Of a stretch of 32,209 nucleotides of DNA, positions 16,810 to 23,279 are shown piece after piece. The stretch comes from Opitutus sp. GAS368 (GTDB lineage: Bacteria > Verrucomicrobiota > Verrucomicrobiia > Chthoniobacterales > Chthoniobacteraceae). Each line of letters opens with the position of its first letter. The first letter of the stretch is position 1. Location: contig CALQFT020000021.1 of the NCBI GenBank assembly GCA_943329925.2, positions 1 to 32,209 on the forward strand. The letters are read 5' to 3'. A model generated the notes under the pieces. That model made no database searches. It was not told the origin of the DNA and saw only the letters and a list, made by a program, of their open reading frames with translations. Position numbers and translations under genes: made by a program.

Positions 16810-17493
16810 CTACCCGCCGTGCCGCCGCCGCCACTCCACCCGCACCTCACCCATGAGTGCCACTATCCCGCCGCGCAACGCAAAAAGCCGCTCGCGCAAC
16901 TGACGGTCCCGTATCCGACCGAACGCCTTTTCCCGGCGCAACTCCGCATACGCGTTGAGCGCCAAAGTCGCGGCCCTAAGCGCCCGCTTCAGATAAGCCA
17001 GCGTCATTCCCAACTCCGCTCCCTCCAGATCGCTCAGAGCGGCCGCCAACTTGCCGCCCAGAATACAGATCTGCTTTGAAAGCTCCACCGAGGCAGGGTG
17101 TGTGGCCACCGAAGGCCCCCTCGCCGAGAGCGCCTCGTCCAACCACAACGTCAGTTCGAAAGACGCCTGGTAAAGCGGGTGAATTTCCACATCATCTGGC
17201 CCGCCAGCCTCTTCCATCACCTGCGCCAAAGCCTCTTCCTCATCCCAATCCGCCAAGTCCTCCTCCCCAACAACCTCCATCTCCATCGCGCTTTGCTCCC
17301 ACAAAACATCTTCCTCCATCTCAAACTCCGTCCATCCCATCCCCCTGGCAATCAAGGTCTCCCGATCGGGATGATCCCCGTACCGATCCAACAGCTCCAG
17401 ATACAACTCGGTGCGCTTATCCTGTTTGCGAAGAAACCGCTCCCAATCGTATTCATCCCATACCCGCTCCGGCTGCTGTGGATCATCGGCCAT
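16810..17493 (-). CDS. Unknown acidic protein downstream of rlmN
   Basis: Not recognised. 227 residues in two parts: a very acidic, Trp/Glu/Asp-rich N-terminal half (1 to about 105, including EEDLADWDEEEALAQVMEE) and a helical, basic C-terminal half (about 105-227) rich in Ala/Leu/Arg that looks like an antiparallel helical bundle, ending in RRRHGG. No signal peptide, membrane segment or metal motif is visible, so it is probably cytoplasmic. It follows rlmN after 65 bases on the same strand and has a GGGGAGAAAGGGGG stretch just before its ATG, so co-transcription with rlmN is likely. Coding is supported by the clean frame, the ribosome-binding site and the fit between neighbours. Confidence 0.8.
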   Translation of the reverse strand: MADDPQQPERVWDEYDWERFLRKQDKRTELYLELLDRYGDHPDRETLIARGMGWTEFEMEEDVLWEQSAMEMEVVGEEDLADWDEEEALAQVMEEAGGPDDVEIHPLYQASFELTLWLDEALSARGPSVATHPASVELSKQICILGGKLAAALSDLEGAELGMTLAYLKRALRAATLALNAYAELRREKAFGRIRDRQLRERLFALRGGIVALMGEVRVEWRRRHGG

Positions 17494-17558
17494 GGCCCCC
17501 TTTCTCCCCAGACCCCGCCCCCGTGTAAACCGCTTTTTTCAGCTAGCACCAAAGAATT

Positions 17559-18656
17559 TCACTTTCCTGGCAGCTCCACAGAGACGGGAGTCGGCGCAAG
17601 AGTCTGCCGCCGCAGCTGACCGCAAGCCGCAGCGATGTCGTGCCCCTTCTCCCGACGGATCGTCGCCGTCACCCCGCCGCGCTTGAGTACCGCCATAAAT
17701 GCGTCCTGACGAGCCTCCTCAGGACGCACCCAGTCGAGTCCCTCCACCACGTTGTAAGGGATACAGTTCACCTTAGCATCTATCCGTTGAGCGACTTGCA
17801 CCAAGGCTTCAGCATCCTCCAGGCGGTCATTCACCTCCCGGATTAAAATGTACTCAAACGTAATGCGCTGCTTTCGACGCTGTGCAAAGTATTCGCACGC
17901 TTCAAGTAACACCTCCAATGGATACTTGCGGTTCACCGGCATGATTTGTTCCCGCACCTCATCCCGGGCTCCATGCAAGGACACCGCAAGGCGCACCTGC
18001 ATTGGCAATTCCGCCAACAACTTGATTTGTGGCGCCAACCCGCTGGTGGATATCGTGATATGCCGGGCTCCAATCCCCACGCCCCAAGGCGCATTAAGGA
18101 TCTCCAACGCCGCCTGCAAATTCTTAAAATTCGCCAACGGCTCCCCCATTCCCATAAACACTAAATTGCTAACACGCTCTCCACAAAGCTTCTCCACACA
18201 TACAATCTGCCCCACAATCTCTCCCGCAGACAAATTGCGCGCCCACCCGTCCAATCCGCTTGCGCAAAACTTGCACCCATACGCACACCCCACCTGAGTC
18301 GAAACGCAAAGCGTGCGCCGGTCTGAGGGATCTCCGTAAAGTGCTGGAGAAGCAGGAATAAGCACCGATTCTATCAGCGCACCATCAGCCAGTTTGAAGA
18401 GGTATTTGCGAGTCGTATCCTCCGAGCCCAGCGTGCGAACAGGCTCCAAAGCATGCAGCGCAAAATCCTGCGCCAGAGTCGCCCTTAGCCCGGCCGGCAG
18501 ATTCGTCATCGACTCAAAACTCTGCGCCCGCTTGAGATACACCCACTCCATGACCTGCTCCGCCCGATAGCCCGGGTGTCCCGCCACCTTCAATCGCTCC
18601 CCAAGCGCTTGGAGCGTCACCCCAAAAATTGATTCCTGCTTCACAACTCCACTCAT
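17559..18656 (-). CDS. rlmN: Dual-specificity 23S rRNA/tRNA m2A methyltransferase RlmN
   Basis: 365-residue radical SAM enzyme that methylates C2 of A2503 in 23S rRNA and A37 in some tRNAs. The 4Fe-4S cysteines are C124, C128 and C131 in VGCAYGCKFCASG. The mechanism-specific methyl-carrier cysteine is C345 in AAACGQL and a second conserved cysteine is C117. GMGEPLANF and SLHGARDEVREQIMPVNRKY are RlmN signatures; this sequence is a methyl-carrier RlmN rather than the Cfr subgroup by overall appearance. The ATG has GAGGAGAG about eight bases upstream. It is transcribed away from the gene at 18766. Confidence 0.96.
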   Translation of the reverse strand: MSGVVKQESIFGVTLQALGERLKVAGHPGYRAEQVMEWVYLKRAQSFESMTNLPAGLRATLAQDFALHALEPVRTLGSEDTTRKYLFKLADGALIESVLIPASPALYGDPSDRRTLCVSTQVGCAYGCKFCASGLDGWARNLSAGEIVGQIVCVEKLCGERVSNLVFMGMGEPLANFKNLQAALEILNAPWGVGIGARHITISTSGLAPQIKLLAELPMQVRLAVSLHGARDEVREQIMPVNRKYPLEVLLEACEYFAQRRKQRITFEYILIREVNDRLEDAEALVQVAQRIDAKVNCIPYNVVEGLDWVRPEEARQDAFMAVLKRGGVTATIRREKGHDIAAACGQLRRQTLAPTPVSVELPGK

Positions 18657-18765
18657 CCCAGCACTCTCCTCGAAAGTCGGCCCCTCGTCAAAAACCCTTC
18701 ACAAAACACTCTCCCCCAATTTCAGCTTCCGGTTTTCAAACCGTCCCATACCCTCCCTATTTCTT

Positions 18766-19266
18766 ATGTTGAAGCCCTTCGAGATCTTCGCCAAAATCCC
18801 CAATGACACCGCCTCGGGCATCTTCGGGTTCCTTCACGAACACCAGAAGCCACTCTACAAGGCTTCTTTAGAAACTCTGGCGAAATCCAGAAACCTGCGT
18901 CCCGTGTTTCTCGAAAAGAAACCCCGCGTCGACCAGTTCGCTTGGCTTACAGAGCAAGTCCGTCGCCGTCAAAATGACTCCATGGCCGCACACGTCCTCC
19001 AAATATGGCTCGTAGGTGCCCATAAAAACCTTCTCTGCGACTTCCTGGACGGCTTCCAAATCGCCCACGACGAAAATGGCACAGTGGAATCCCTCCCCGA
19101 ATCCCCAGCCCGCGAGAAGTTGGTGGAAGTTATTAGCGGACTCAGAACAAGATACGATGCCCAGTTGCTGGCCATTTACCTCAACACATTTCAGTCGCTG
19201 GATCCCGCTGCTTGGCCAACCCTCTCGGCACTCATCGAGGAAGACGCCTCCCTTCAATTGAGTTAA
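18766..19266 (+). CDS. Unknown 166-residue protein
   Basis: Not recognised. A soluble, mostly helical protein without signal peptide or membrane segment. It begins MLKPFEIFAKIPNDTASGIF and contains an Arg/Lys-rich segment (about 36-70) and an Asp/Glu-rich C-terminus. The clean frame, good codon usage and divergent position to rlmN support a real gene. The 109-base gap to rlmN must hold both promoters. The start has no Shine-Dalgarno: the bases before ATG are CCTCCCTATTTCTT. It converges on the secreted-protein gene at 19288 with only 21 bases between the stops. Confidence 0.8.
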   Translation: MLKPFEIFAKIPNDTASGIFGFLHEHQKPLYKASLETLAKSRNLRPVFLEKKPRVDQFAWLTEQVRRRQNDSMAAHVLQIWLVGAHKNLLCDFLDGFQIAHDENGTVESLPESPAREKLVEVISGLRTRYDAQLLAIYLNTFQSLDPAAWPTLSALIEEDASLQLS

Positions 19267-19287
19267 CCGCAAGCCAGCCAAGCTATT

Positions 19288-20685
19288 TCAAGGCTCCAAG
19301 CGAACCGATTCCACCTCGATCACTTCGCCCGCCTTCAACGCCTCAAAACGCAGAGAGAGCCGCTGCAGCCCGCCCTTATACCCCGCTAACCCCTTCAGGC
19401 TGAAGCCACTCTCGCGCATCGCCCCACCCACTGGCAGTTCAAAAACCGTGCTCCCCTCGGGGTCCTCCGGCCGAATGCTTTTCCACGCCACCCGCAAGCG
19501 GCCCTGTTGCGCTTTGACTAACGCTTTGATTTTGAAGGTCAAAGCCCCCTCCGCTTGCCAGAAAGTCGAGGGCCCCTCTAGGAATATCACTGGCGATTGA
19601 GCCTGCACCCGCCATGCCCCTTGCAGCGGCAGCCCCCCATCCACTCCCCCCCGCAAAGTCCACCCAAGACGCGTCCCCTCAAACTTGTACTGAGGCAAAC
19701 CCCGCCCCTTTTCCCATGCCTGAACAAGAGAGCGAATCTCCTTGAGCGTCCCAGGTACTAGACGGAACTCATACTCGTACTGAATATTATGATCAATGTG
19801 CTCTGGGGCAATAGGAGCAAGATACCCGGTGGCGTTGTCCCTGGGCCCCTGCTTGGCCGGCTCTCCAGGCACTCCCCCCTGTTTCCAAAGAGTGGTTGCG
19901 GGCTGCCAAACCCCAAGACCCCAACCTTTTGCATCAACCATTGCAGCCCAATGCTCTGTGGCTGAAAACGTTTTCCAGGGAGGCCCCGGATCCACCCACT
20001 CGCTCAATGCCCCGCCCGTAAAGGGCTTCTCCCCGGCATAGGTCACCGCCCGAGCAAAGCCGCCATTTACATAAACCGCAGGAAGCTCCTGATGACGAGC
20101 TTGATAGAATGTCTTATCCTCTCTGCGGTTAGTCAGCTTGCACCGTACATGAACGGACTGCGCCTCCAGGTGAATCCAGCTTTCTAACTCGCAATCCCCA
20201 TCCACCCCATCCAGAGGCCACTGCATCGGAACCATCCGCGTGTACATTTCCACCCCGCTGTTGCGGTGCTCCAAAACCCGGGAGGTATTGCCCGCCCAAT
20301 CCCCGGATTGCACCGGGTTCCAGCCCAGACCCCTCCACGCGGGGTGCGGTTGCTTCCCGTTGGGGAGAAAAGGAATGGGCCCGCTGTAAAACGACATCTG
20401 TACTTGGCGGCCATGATCGAAATTGTTGATCAATTCCCGCCCATCCGGCTTTCCCACCAAGGAGGTAATGGAGCCACCCATGCGCAAATCCGCCCCCACC
20501 TTGATTCGGTCGTTCTCCAAAAAGCTCATCTCCGGCTCGGGCCTCGGCGGTGCCCCAAAACTTTCCCTTCCCGACAACCCCGTCAGAACCAACCCCAATG
20601 CCGTCCAAATCCCCAACCCGGCGAGCTGATGCCGCCGGGCAACGAAAACTTTAATCTCTGAAAAAAAGGAATAGCGGGAAATCAC
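19288..20685 (-). CDS. Secreted protein of unknown function, probably beta-rich
   Basis: 465 residues from a GTG start. A long basic n-region (1-20) precedes a hydrophobic core (about 21-38) and a likely signal-peptidase site near residue 45 (SFGA then PP). The mature chain is rich in Trp, Gly and Tyr with alternating hydrophobic residues, as in beta-sandwich proteins; MGGSITSLVGKPDGRELIN resembles the start of galactose-mutarotase-like or carbohydrate-binding folds seen in exported Planctomycetota/Verrucomicrobiota proteins. A polysaccharide-related role is a guess. No catalytic motif was recognised. No other in-frame ATG precedes residue 52, so the GTG is the only start that keeps the signal peptide. 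No ribosome-binding site is seen. Confidence 0.78.
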   Translation of the reverse strand: MISRYSFFSEIKVFVARRHQLAGLGIWTALGLVLTGLSGRESFGAPPRPEPEMSFLENDRIKVGADLRMGGSITSLVGKPDGRELINNFDHGRQVQMSFYSGPIPFLPNGKQPHPAWRGLGWNPVQSGDWAGNTSRVLEHRNSGVEMYTRMVPMQWPLDGVDGDCELESWIHLEAQSVHVRCKLTNRREDKTFYQARHQELPAVYVNGGFARAVTYAGEKPFTGGALSEWVDPGPPWKTFSATEHWAAMVDAKGWGLGVWQPATTLWKQGGVPGEPAKQGPRDNATGYLAPIAPEHIDHNIQYEYEFRLVPGTLKEIRSLVQAWEKGRGLPQYKFEGTRLGWTLRGGVDGGLPLQGAWRVQAQSPVIFLEGPSTFWQAEGALTFKIKALVKAQQGRLRVAWKSIRPEDPEGSTVFELPVGGAMRESGFSLKGLAGYKGGLQRLSLRFEALKAGEVIEVESVRLEP

Positions 20686-20764
20686 GAGCCAGCGGGTTGT
20701 GCTGTAACCCTAGCGCCGGACAAATCATAGAGAAAGGGCTAAAAAACGAACCACTCCAGCTCGC

Positions 20765-20783
20765 AAAAAAAAGCAGCCCTGCT
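20765..20783 (-). terminator. Terminator-like hairpin in the leader of the secreted-protein gene
   Basis: On the minus strand AGCAG-GG-CTGCT is followed directly by eight T residues. The stem is only five pairs and the loop two bases (or four pairs with a four-base loop), so it is weak. No minus-strand gene lies upstream, and it sits 80 bases before the GTG of the gene at 20685, so if used it would act on that gene's leader or stop antisense transcripts. Confidence 0.35.
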
Positions 20784-20875
20784 CGCCGATTGTTCAAACA
20801 TTTAGCCCCCTCAACTCCGTAGCCAATGGTGCAGGGAATCATGGGCACCGCCTCCACCTGCGGACAACTACGGCG

Positions 20876-20893
20876 AGTCTCTTAAGTCTCTTA
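20876..20893. repeat. 9-bp tandem duplication
   Basis: AGTCTCTTA occurs twice in direct succession (20876-20884 and 20885-20893), followed by AG. It is intergenic and of a size typical of replication slippage. Confidence 0.85.
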
Positions 20894-21084
20894 AGTTTCT
20901 AGGTAGCTTGCGTATCCAACTGCCTTTGGGAACTGATCCCGCACTTGCAAAACTCCAGCCCTCCAAATTTCCAACGCTCCGCCAACCTGTTTACACCCTG
21001 AAGTTCCGAGCGCAAAAAAACTCCAACTCCGCAGCCAAACCCCGCCAACAGATTAAAAAACCATAAACAATAACCCGCACTTTT

Positions 21085-21612
21085 ATGCACCTGCCGCACT
21101 TCATTGTTGTCACCGACCGCGGCGTTTTCCGCGCCGGCTGGATTGAGTCCCTCGTCCAACCTACCCGTCCCCTTTTGCCGCCCACCCAGAAGCGCCCAAG
21201 CGTGCGCTGGGTGGATGAACTCTCCTTTATTTTACCACGGCAGCATCTCGTTGAGCAAGTTACGGACATGTCCGGCTCCTTCGCCCCGACCGACTCCTCA
21301 GGCAGCTCCTTGCACCACAGGCAATCCTCCCCAGCGGAAGTCCACTGGAAAATCGAGGCCGACCGATGCGCCATTGAAAACCTCAGCCACGCCATTACCT
21401 CAGTCCTTTTCCAAGAAAAACCCGAGGCCTGGAGTCTAGCCGCGCCGGTGGACATTCACCTAGCGCTAAAGGCCGCCCTGCCGCAGATCTGCAGGGATCG
21501 CCTCGTACAGTTGCTGCCAAAAAATCTGTCCAGCGCCTCCGCCCAATCCATAATCGAGCACTTCATCCCTCCCCCATCCTTCCATTCAGAACCCATTGCT
21601 CACGCGAGCTGA
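21085..21612 (+). CDS. Host_attach/eRF1-like (baeRF-type) protein, tentative
   Basis: 175 residues, cytoplasmic, no signal. It opens MHLPHFIVVTDRGVFRAGWI, a beta-strand start like that of proteins annotated as required for attachment to host cells (related to archaeal/bacterial release-factor-1-like domains). The later part, with LAAPVDIHLALKAALPQICR, then LLPKNLSSASAQSIIEHF, matches the usual end of that family, where a (W)xLAAP segment is followed by a Leu-rich stretch and a short helix. The family name is historical; in free-living bacteria the role is unknown and may concern ribosomes. Family membership is judged by eye only. The leader (CCGCACTTTT before ATG) lacks a Shine-Dalgarno. The TGA stop is the first copy of a repeated TGAGCC. 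Confidence 0.7.
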   Translation: MHLPHFIVVTDRGVFRAGWIESLVQPTRPLLPPTQKRPSVRWVDELSFILPRQHLVEQVTDMSGSFAPTDSSGSSLHHRQSSPAEVHWKIEADRCAIENLSHAITSVLFQEKPEAWSLAAPVDIHLALKAALPQICRDRLVQLLPKNLSSASAQSIIEHFIPPPSFHSEPIAHAS

Positions 21613-21632
21613 GCCACCCTGAGCCCTGAGCC
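21610..21632. repeat. TGAGCC repeated three times at a stop codon
   Basis: TGAGCC occurs at 21610-21615, 21620-21625 and 21627-21632. The first TGA is the stop codon of the preceding gene. Confidence 0.7.
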
Positions 21633-21809
21633 AAATGCAACAGAACCCGAAGTGGAGCGTGGGTTTCACTCGCCATCTCCTCTCGGGTTGGCTACTTCAA
21701 AAAGGATGCTCGGCGCTGGACCCTTCTGCCTAGGGCCCACTCGCAGAGAACGCATCCCGCAAATCGCATCCCCAGCCCATCCGACCTCCTTCCAAAAAAC
21801 CACCGTCTT

Positions 21810-22376
21810 ATGCCACTGCACCGCAACCTTCCGCTCTCCGCTCGCGCCGCTCTAGTCGCCTTAGCCGCCCCTTTTGCCCTTTTTGCAACCGCGCTTCCTC
21901 TGGCCGCCGAGCCCGCCCCAGATAGCTTTCAAGTGGGTGGTCTGAACTTCAAGCGGCCTTCGGAATGGACTTGGGTCCCCGTGCAATCCTCCATGCGCAA
22001 GGCCCAGTTGGCCGTGCCCGGCCTAGATCCCACTAAAGCGGCTGATATTACCTTCTTTCACTTCGGCCCCTCCGGGGGTGGCGATCTAGAATCCAATGTA
22101 CAACGCTGGCTGCGGCAGTTTCAAAGCGCGCAGGGAGCAGAAAAGGTGGAAACTAAAACTGTCGGCGGCCGCAAGGCTACCTTGGTGTCCACCGAGGGGA
22201 CGTTTTCCGCTGGCATGCCCGGTCAGCCAGCCGCGCCGATGGAAAACTACGCGCTCTTGGGTGCCATCGTAGAAGATCCTGAGGGAAGCGTGTTTGTTAA
22301 AATGACAGGCCCGAAAACTACCGTCCAAGCAGCACGCGCTCGCTTTATGGAGTTTCTTGAAGGCGCGAAAAAATAA
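21810..22376 (+). CDS. Secreted 188-residue protein, conserved-looking, function unknown
   Basis: A typical Sec signal: basic start, hydrophobic core at about 11-31 and a likely cleavage site after LPLAA (residue 33). The mature part begins with FQVGGLNFKRPSEWTWVPVQ and contains SSMRKAQLAVPG, ITFFHFGP followed by Gly-Gly residues, and NVQRWLRQFQ. I associate this layout with small exported proteins of Verrucomicrobiota and Planctomycetota that have no assigned role; that association is from memory of the pattern, not a search. No cysteine or lipobox is present, so it should be periplasmic or exported. The leader ACCACCGTCTT before ATG lacks a Shine-Dalgarno. The stop codon is inside a 14-bp tandem repeat. 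Confidence 0.8.
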   Translation: MPLHRNLPLSARAALVALAAPFALFATALPLAAEPAPDSFQVGGLNFKRPSEWTWVPVQSSMRKAQLAVPGLDPTKAADITFFHFGPSGGGDLESNVQRWLRQFQSAQGAEKVETKTVGGRKATLVSTEGTFSAGMPGQPAAPMENYALLGAIVEDPEGSVFVKMTGPKTTVQAARARFMEFLEGAKK

Positions 22377-22396
22377 CCGCCACCAAATAACCGCCA
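22371..22396. repeat. 14-bp period tandem duplication at a stop codon
   Basis: AAATAACCGCCA occurs at 22371-22382 and again at 22385-22396. The TAA in the first copy (22374-22376) is the stop of the secreted-protein gene. Confidence 0.85.
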
Positions 22397-22467
22397 ATCT
22401 AGTATCCAGCATTCTCTAAATGGCATTTTTGTGGTCCGCCGTCCAAACGCGCTAAAGTTACGGCTCA

Positions 22468-22533
22468 GTTCGGCCGCGCCGAACAGTTAAAACAGGCAAG
22501 ACACCGAGTCGCAACCCGGCGCGGGCCATTTTT
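22468..22533 (+). terminator. Two hairpins, the second terminator-like
   Basis: A perfect stem GTTCGGC-CGC-GCCGAAC (22468-22484) is followed 30 bases later by CCCG-GCG-CGGG (22515-22525) and, after CCA, five T residues (22529-22533). The second stem is short. The pair lies 90-160 bases after the stop at 22376 and could end its transcript. A small structured RNA is an alternative; no known riboswitch or SRP/6S signature was seen. Confidence 0.4.
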
Positions 22534-22612
22534 CTGCACTCAAAAATACAGCGCCGCCAACCCTGCTTCATTTCCCCATCCTCCCCCACTTTAAACGCAA
22601 TCATCACCCTGA

Positions 22613-22969
22613 ATGAGCAGCTACTACACATCCTCCCTTATCGAGATCCTCCACTACCTCAGCGACTCGCTGGTGCAATGCGATTCGAGCACACGCATCG
22701 CAGAGCTATTTGGGGAGGAGTTTGATGACGTGGATTTTGAAATGGCCCTTTGCTGTTTCGAGGCCACCCACAAGCTCGCCTTCAAGCAAACGCTGGTGGA
22801 CGTCCCTGTGGAGGAGTACGAGAATTTGTCCTTGGAGGAATTCGTCGAAACTTATCTGGATTTGAGCGAACAAAAGACGCCTCTTTTTGTGGCTCAACGC
22901 TTCCGTATGTTCGAAGAAGCACTCACCCGCGCCATCGCGGAGGAACACCACGGGCCGGAGGAATTTTAA
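22613..22969 (+). CDS. Unknown acidic 118-residue protein
   Basis: Not recognised. A small, very acidic, helical, soluble protein: MSSYYTSSLIEILHYLSDSL, then FGEEFDDVDFEMALCCFE, then EEYENLSLEEFVETYLDL. No signal or membrane segment is visible. The clean coding frame on the plus strand between two non-coding gaps, and the plausible composition, support a real gene. The bases before ATG (ATCATCACCCTGA) have no Shine-Dalgarno. Its TAA stop is within the first unit of a 15-bp triple repeat. It precedes rseP by 310 bases on the same strand but is too far away to be assumed co-transcribed. Confidence 0.72.
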   Translation: MSSYYTSSLIEILHYLSDSLVQCDSSTRIAELFGEEFDDVDFEMALCCFEATHKLAFKQTLVDVPVEEYENLSLEEFVETYLDLSEQKTPLFVAQRFRMFEEALTRAIAEEHHGPEEF

Positions 22970-23010
22970 CTTCGTTTGGATTAACTTCGTTTGGATTAAC
23001 TTCGTTTAAA
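22966..23010. repeat. Three tandem copies of a 15-bp unit
   Basis: TTAACTTCGTTTGGA is present at 22966-22980 and 22981-22995, with a third copy at 22996-23010 that ends AAA in place of GGA. The TAA in the first copy is the stop of the preceding gene; the copies repeat that stop in frame. It looks like recent slippage expansion. Confidence 0.95.
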
Positions 23011-23279
23011 CACCGCCTCTCGGTGCCTAGGCAAAAAAACCCATTCCGCCATTAGCAACTCTATAAACCCTATAAACCCAAAGGGACCCGAGACTTAAAG
23101 CCTGTGCGGCGGGGGCCTCAAAAACCATAACCCCCAATTCTCCACCCCTGCGCCCAGACTTCCGACAGAGGGGCGTAAGAATGTGTTTATTCCAAAACTC
23201 CCACGCACCTTTGCCGGAAAGCACTCCGTGATTACTTCGATTAGTGCATCAGACAAATCTGCGGTATACTGCCCAACCC
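22970..23279. other. Intergenic region before rseP
   Basis: This 310-base gap starts with the 15-bp repeats, has the palindrome TGCCTAGGCA followed by A7 near 23027-23043, and a CTATAAACC duplication (two 9-base copies around 23061-23080). The rseP promoter candidate is at its right end. Short frames here look like chance. Confidence 0.55.
23265..23270 (+). promoter_or_regulatory. Candidate -10 box for rseP
   Basis: TATACT matches five of six bases of the TATAAT consensus and ends nine bases before the ATG at 23280, so transcription would start within a few bases of the start codon. No good -35 sits at 16-18 bases. If real, rseP mRNA is nearly leaderless, which would agree with the lack of a Shine-Dalgarno. 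Confidence 0.35.

Larger units (their letters stand above)
20686..21084. other. Divergent intergenic region
   Basis: A 399-base gap between a minus-strand and a plus-strand gene, so it should hold two promoters. I see a terminator-like hairpin on the minus strand (20765-20783), a 9-base tandem duplication (20876-20893) and otherwise pyrimidine-rich sequence. Short frames that cross it look like chance. No tRNA or known RNA was recognised. Confidence 0.55.

Noticed and set aside
16482-16856. 124-residue plus-strand frame with an excellent ribosome-binding site (GGGAGGTGAT)
   Set aside because: It runs through the MraZ box array and into the antisense of the 16810 gene, and its second half is Pro/His/Arg-rich low complexity. 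The apparent site is the complement of the sequence before mraZ.
21652-21855. 67-residue plus-strand frame
   Set aside because: It overlaps the signal peptide of the 21810 gene in another frame and lacks a ribosome-binding site or recognisable features.
22377-22612. SRP RNA, 6S RNA or a known riboswitch in this gap
   Set aside because: The hallmark sequences of these RNAs are missing; only generic hairpins are visible.
23027-23224. 65-residue minus-strand frame before rseP
   Set aside because: It reads through short tandem repeats, has no start signal and no family resemblance.
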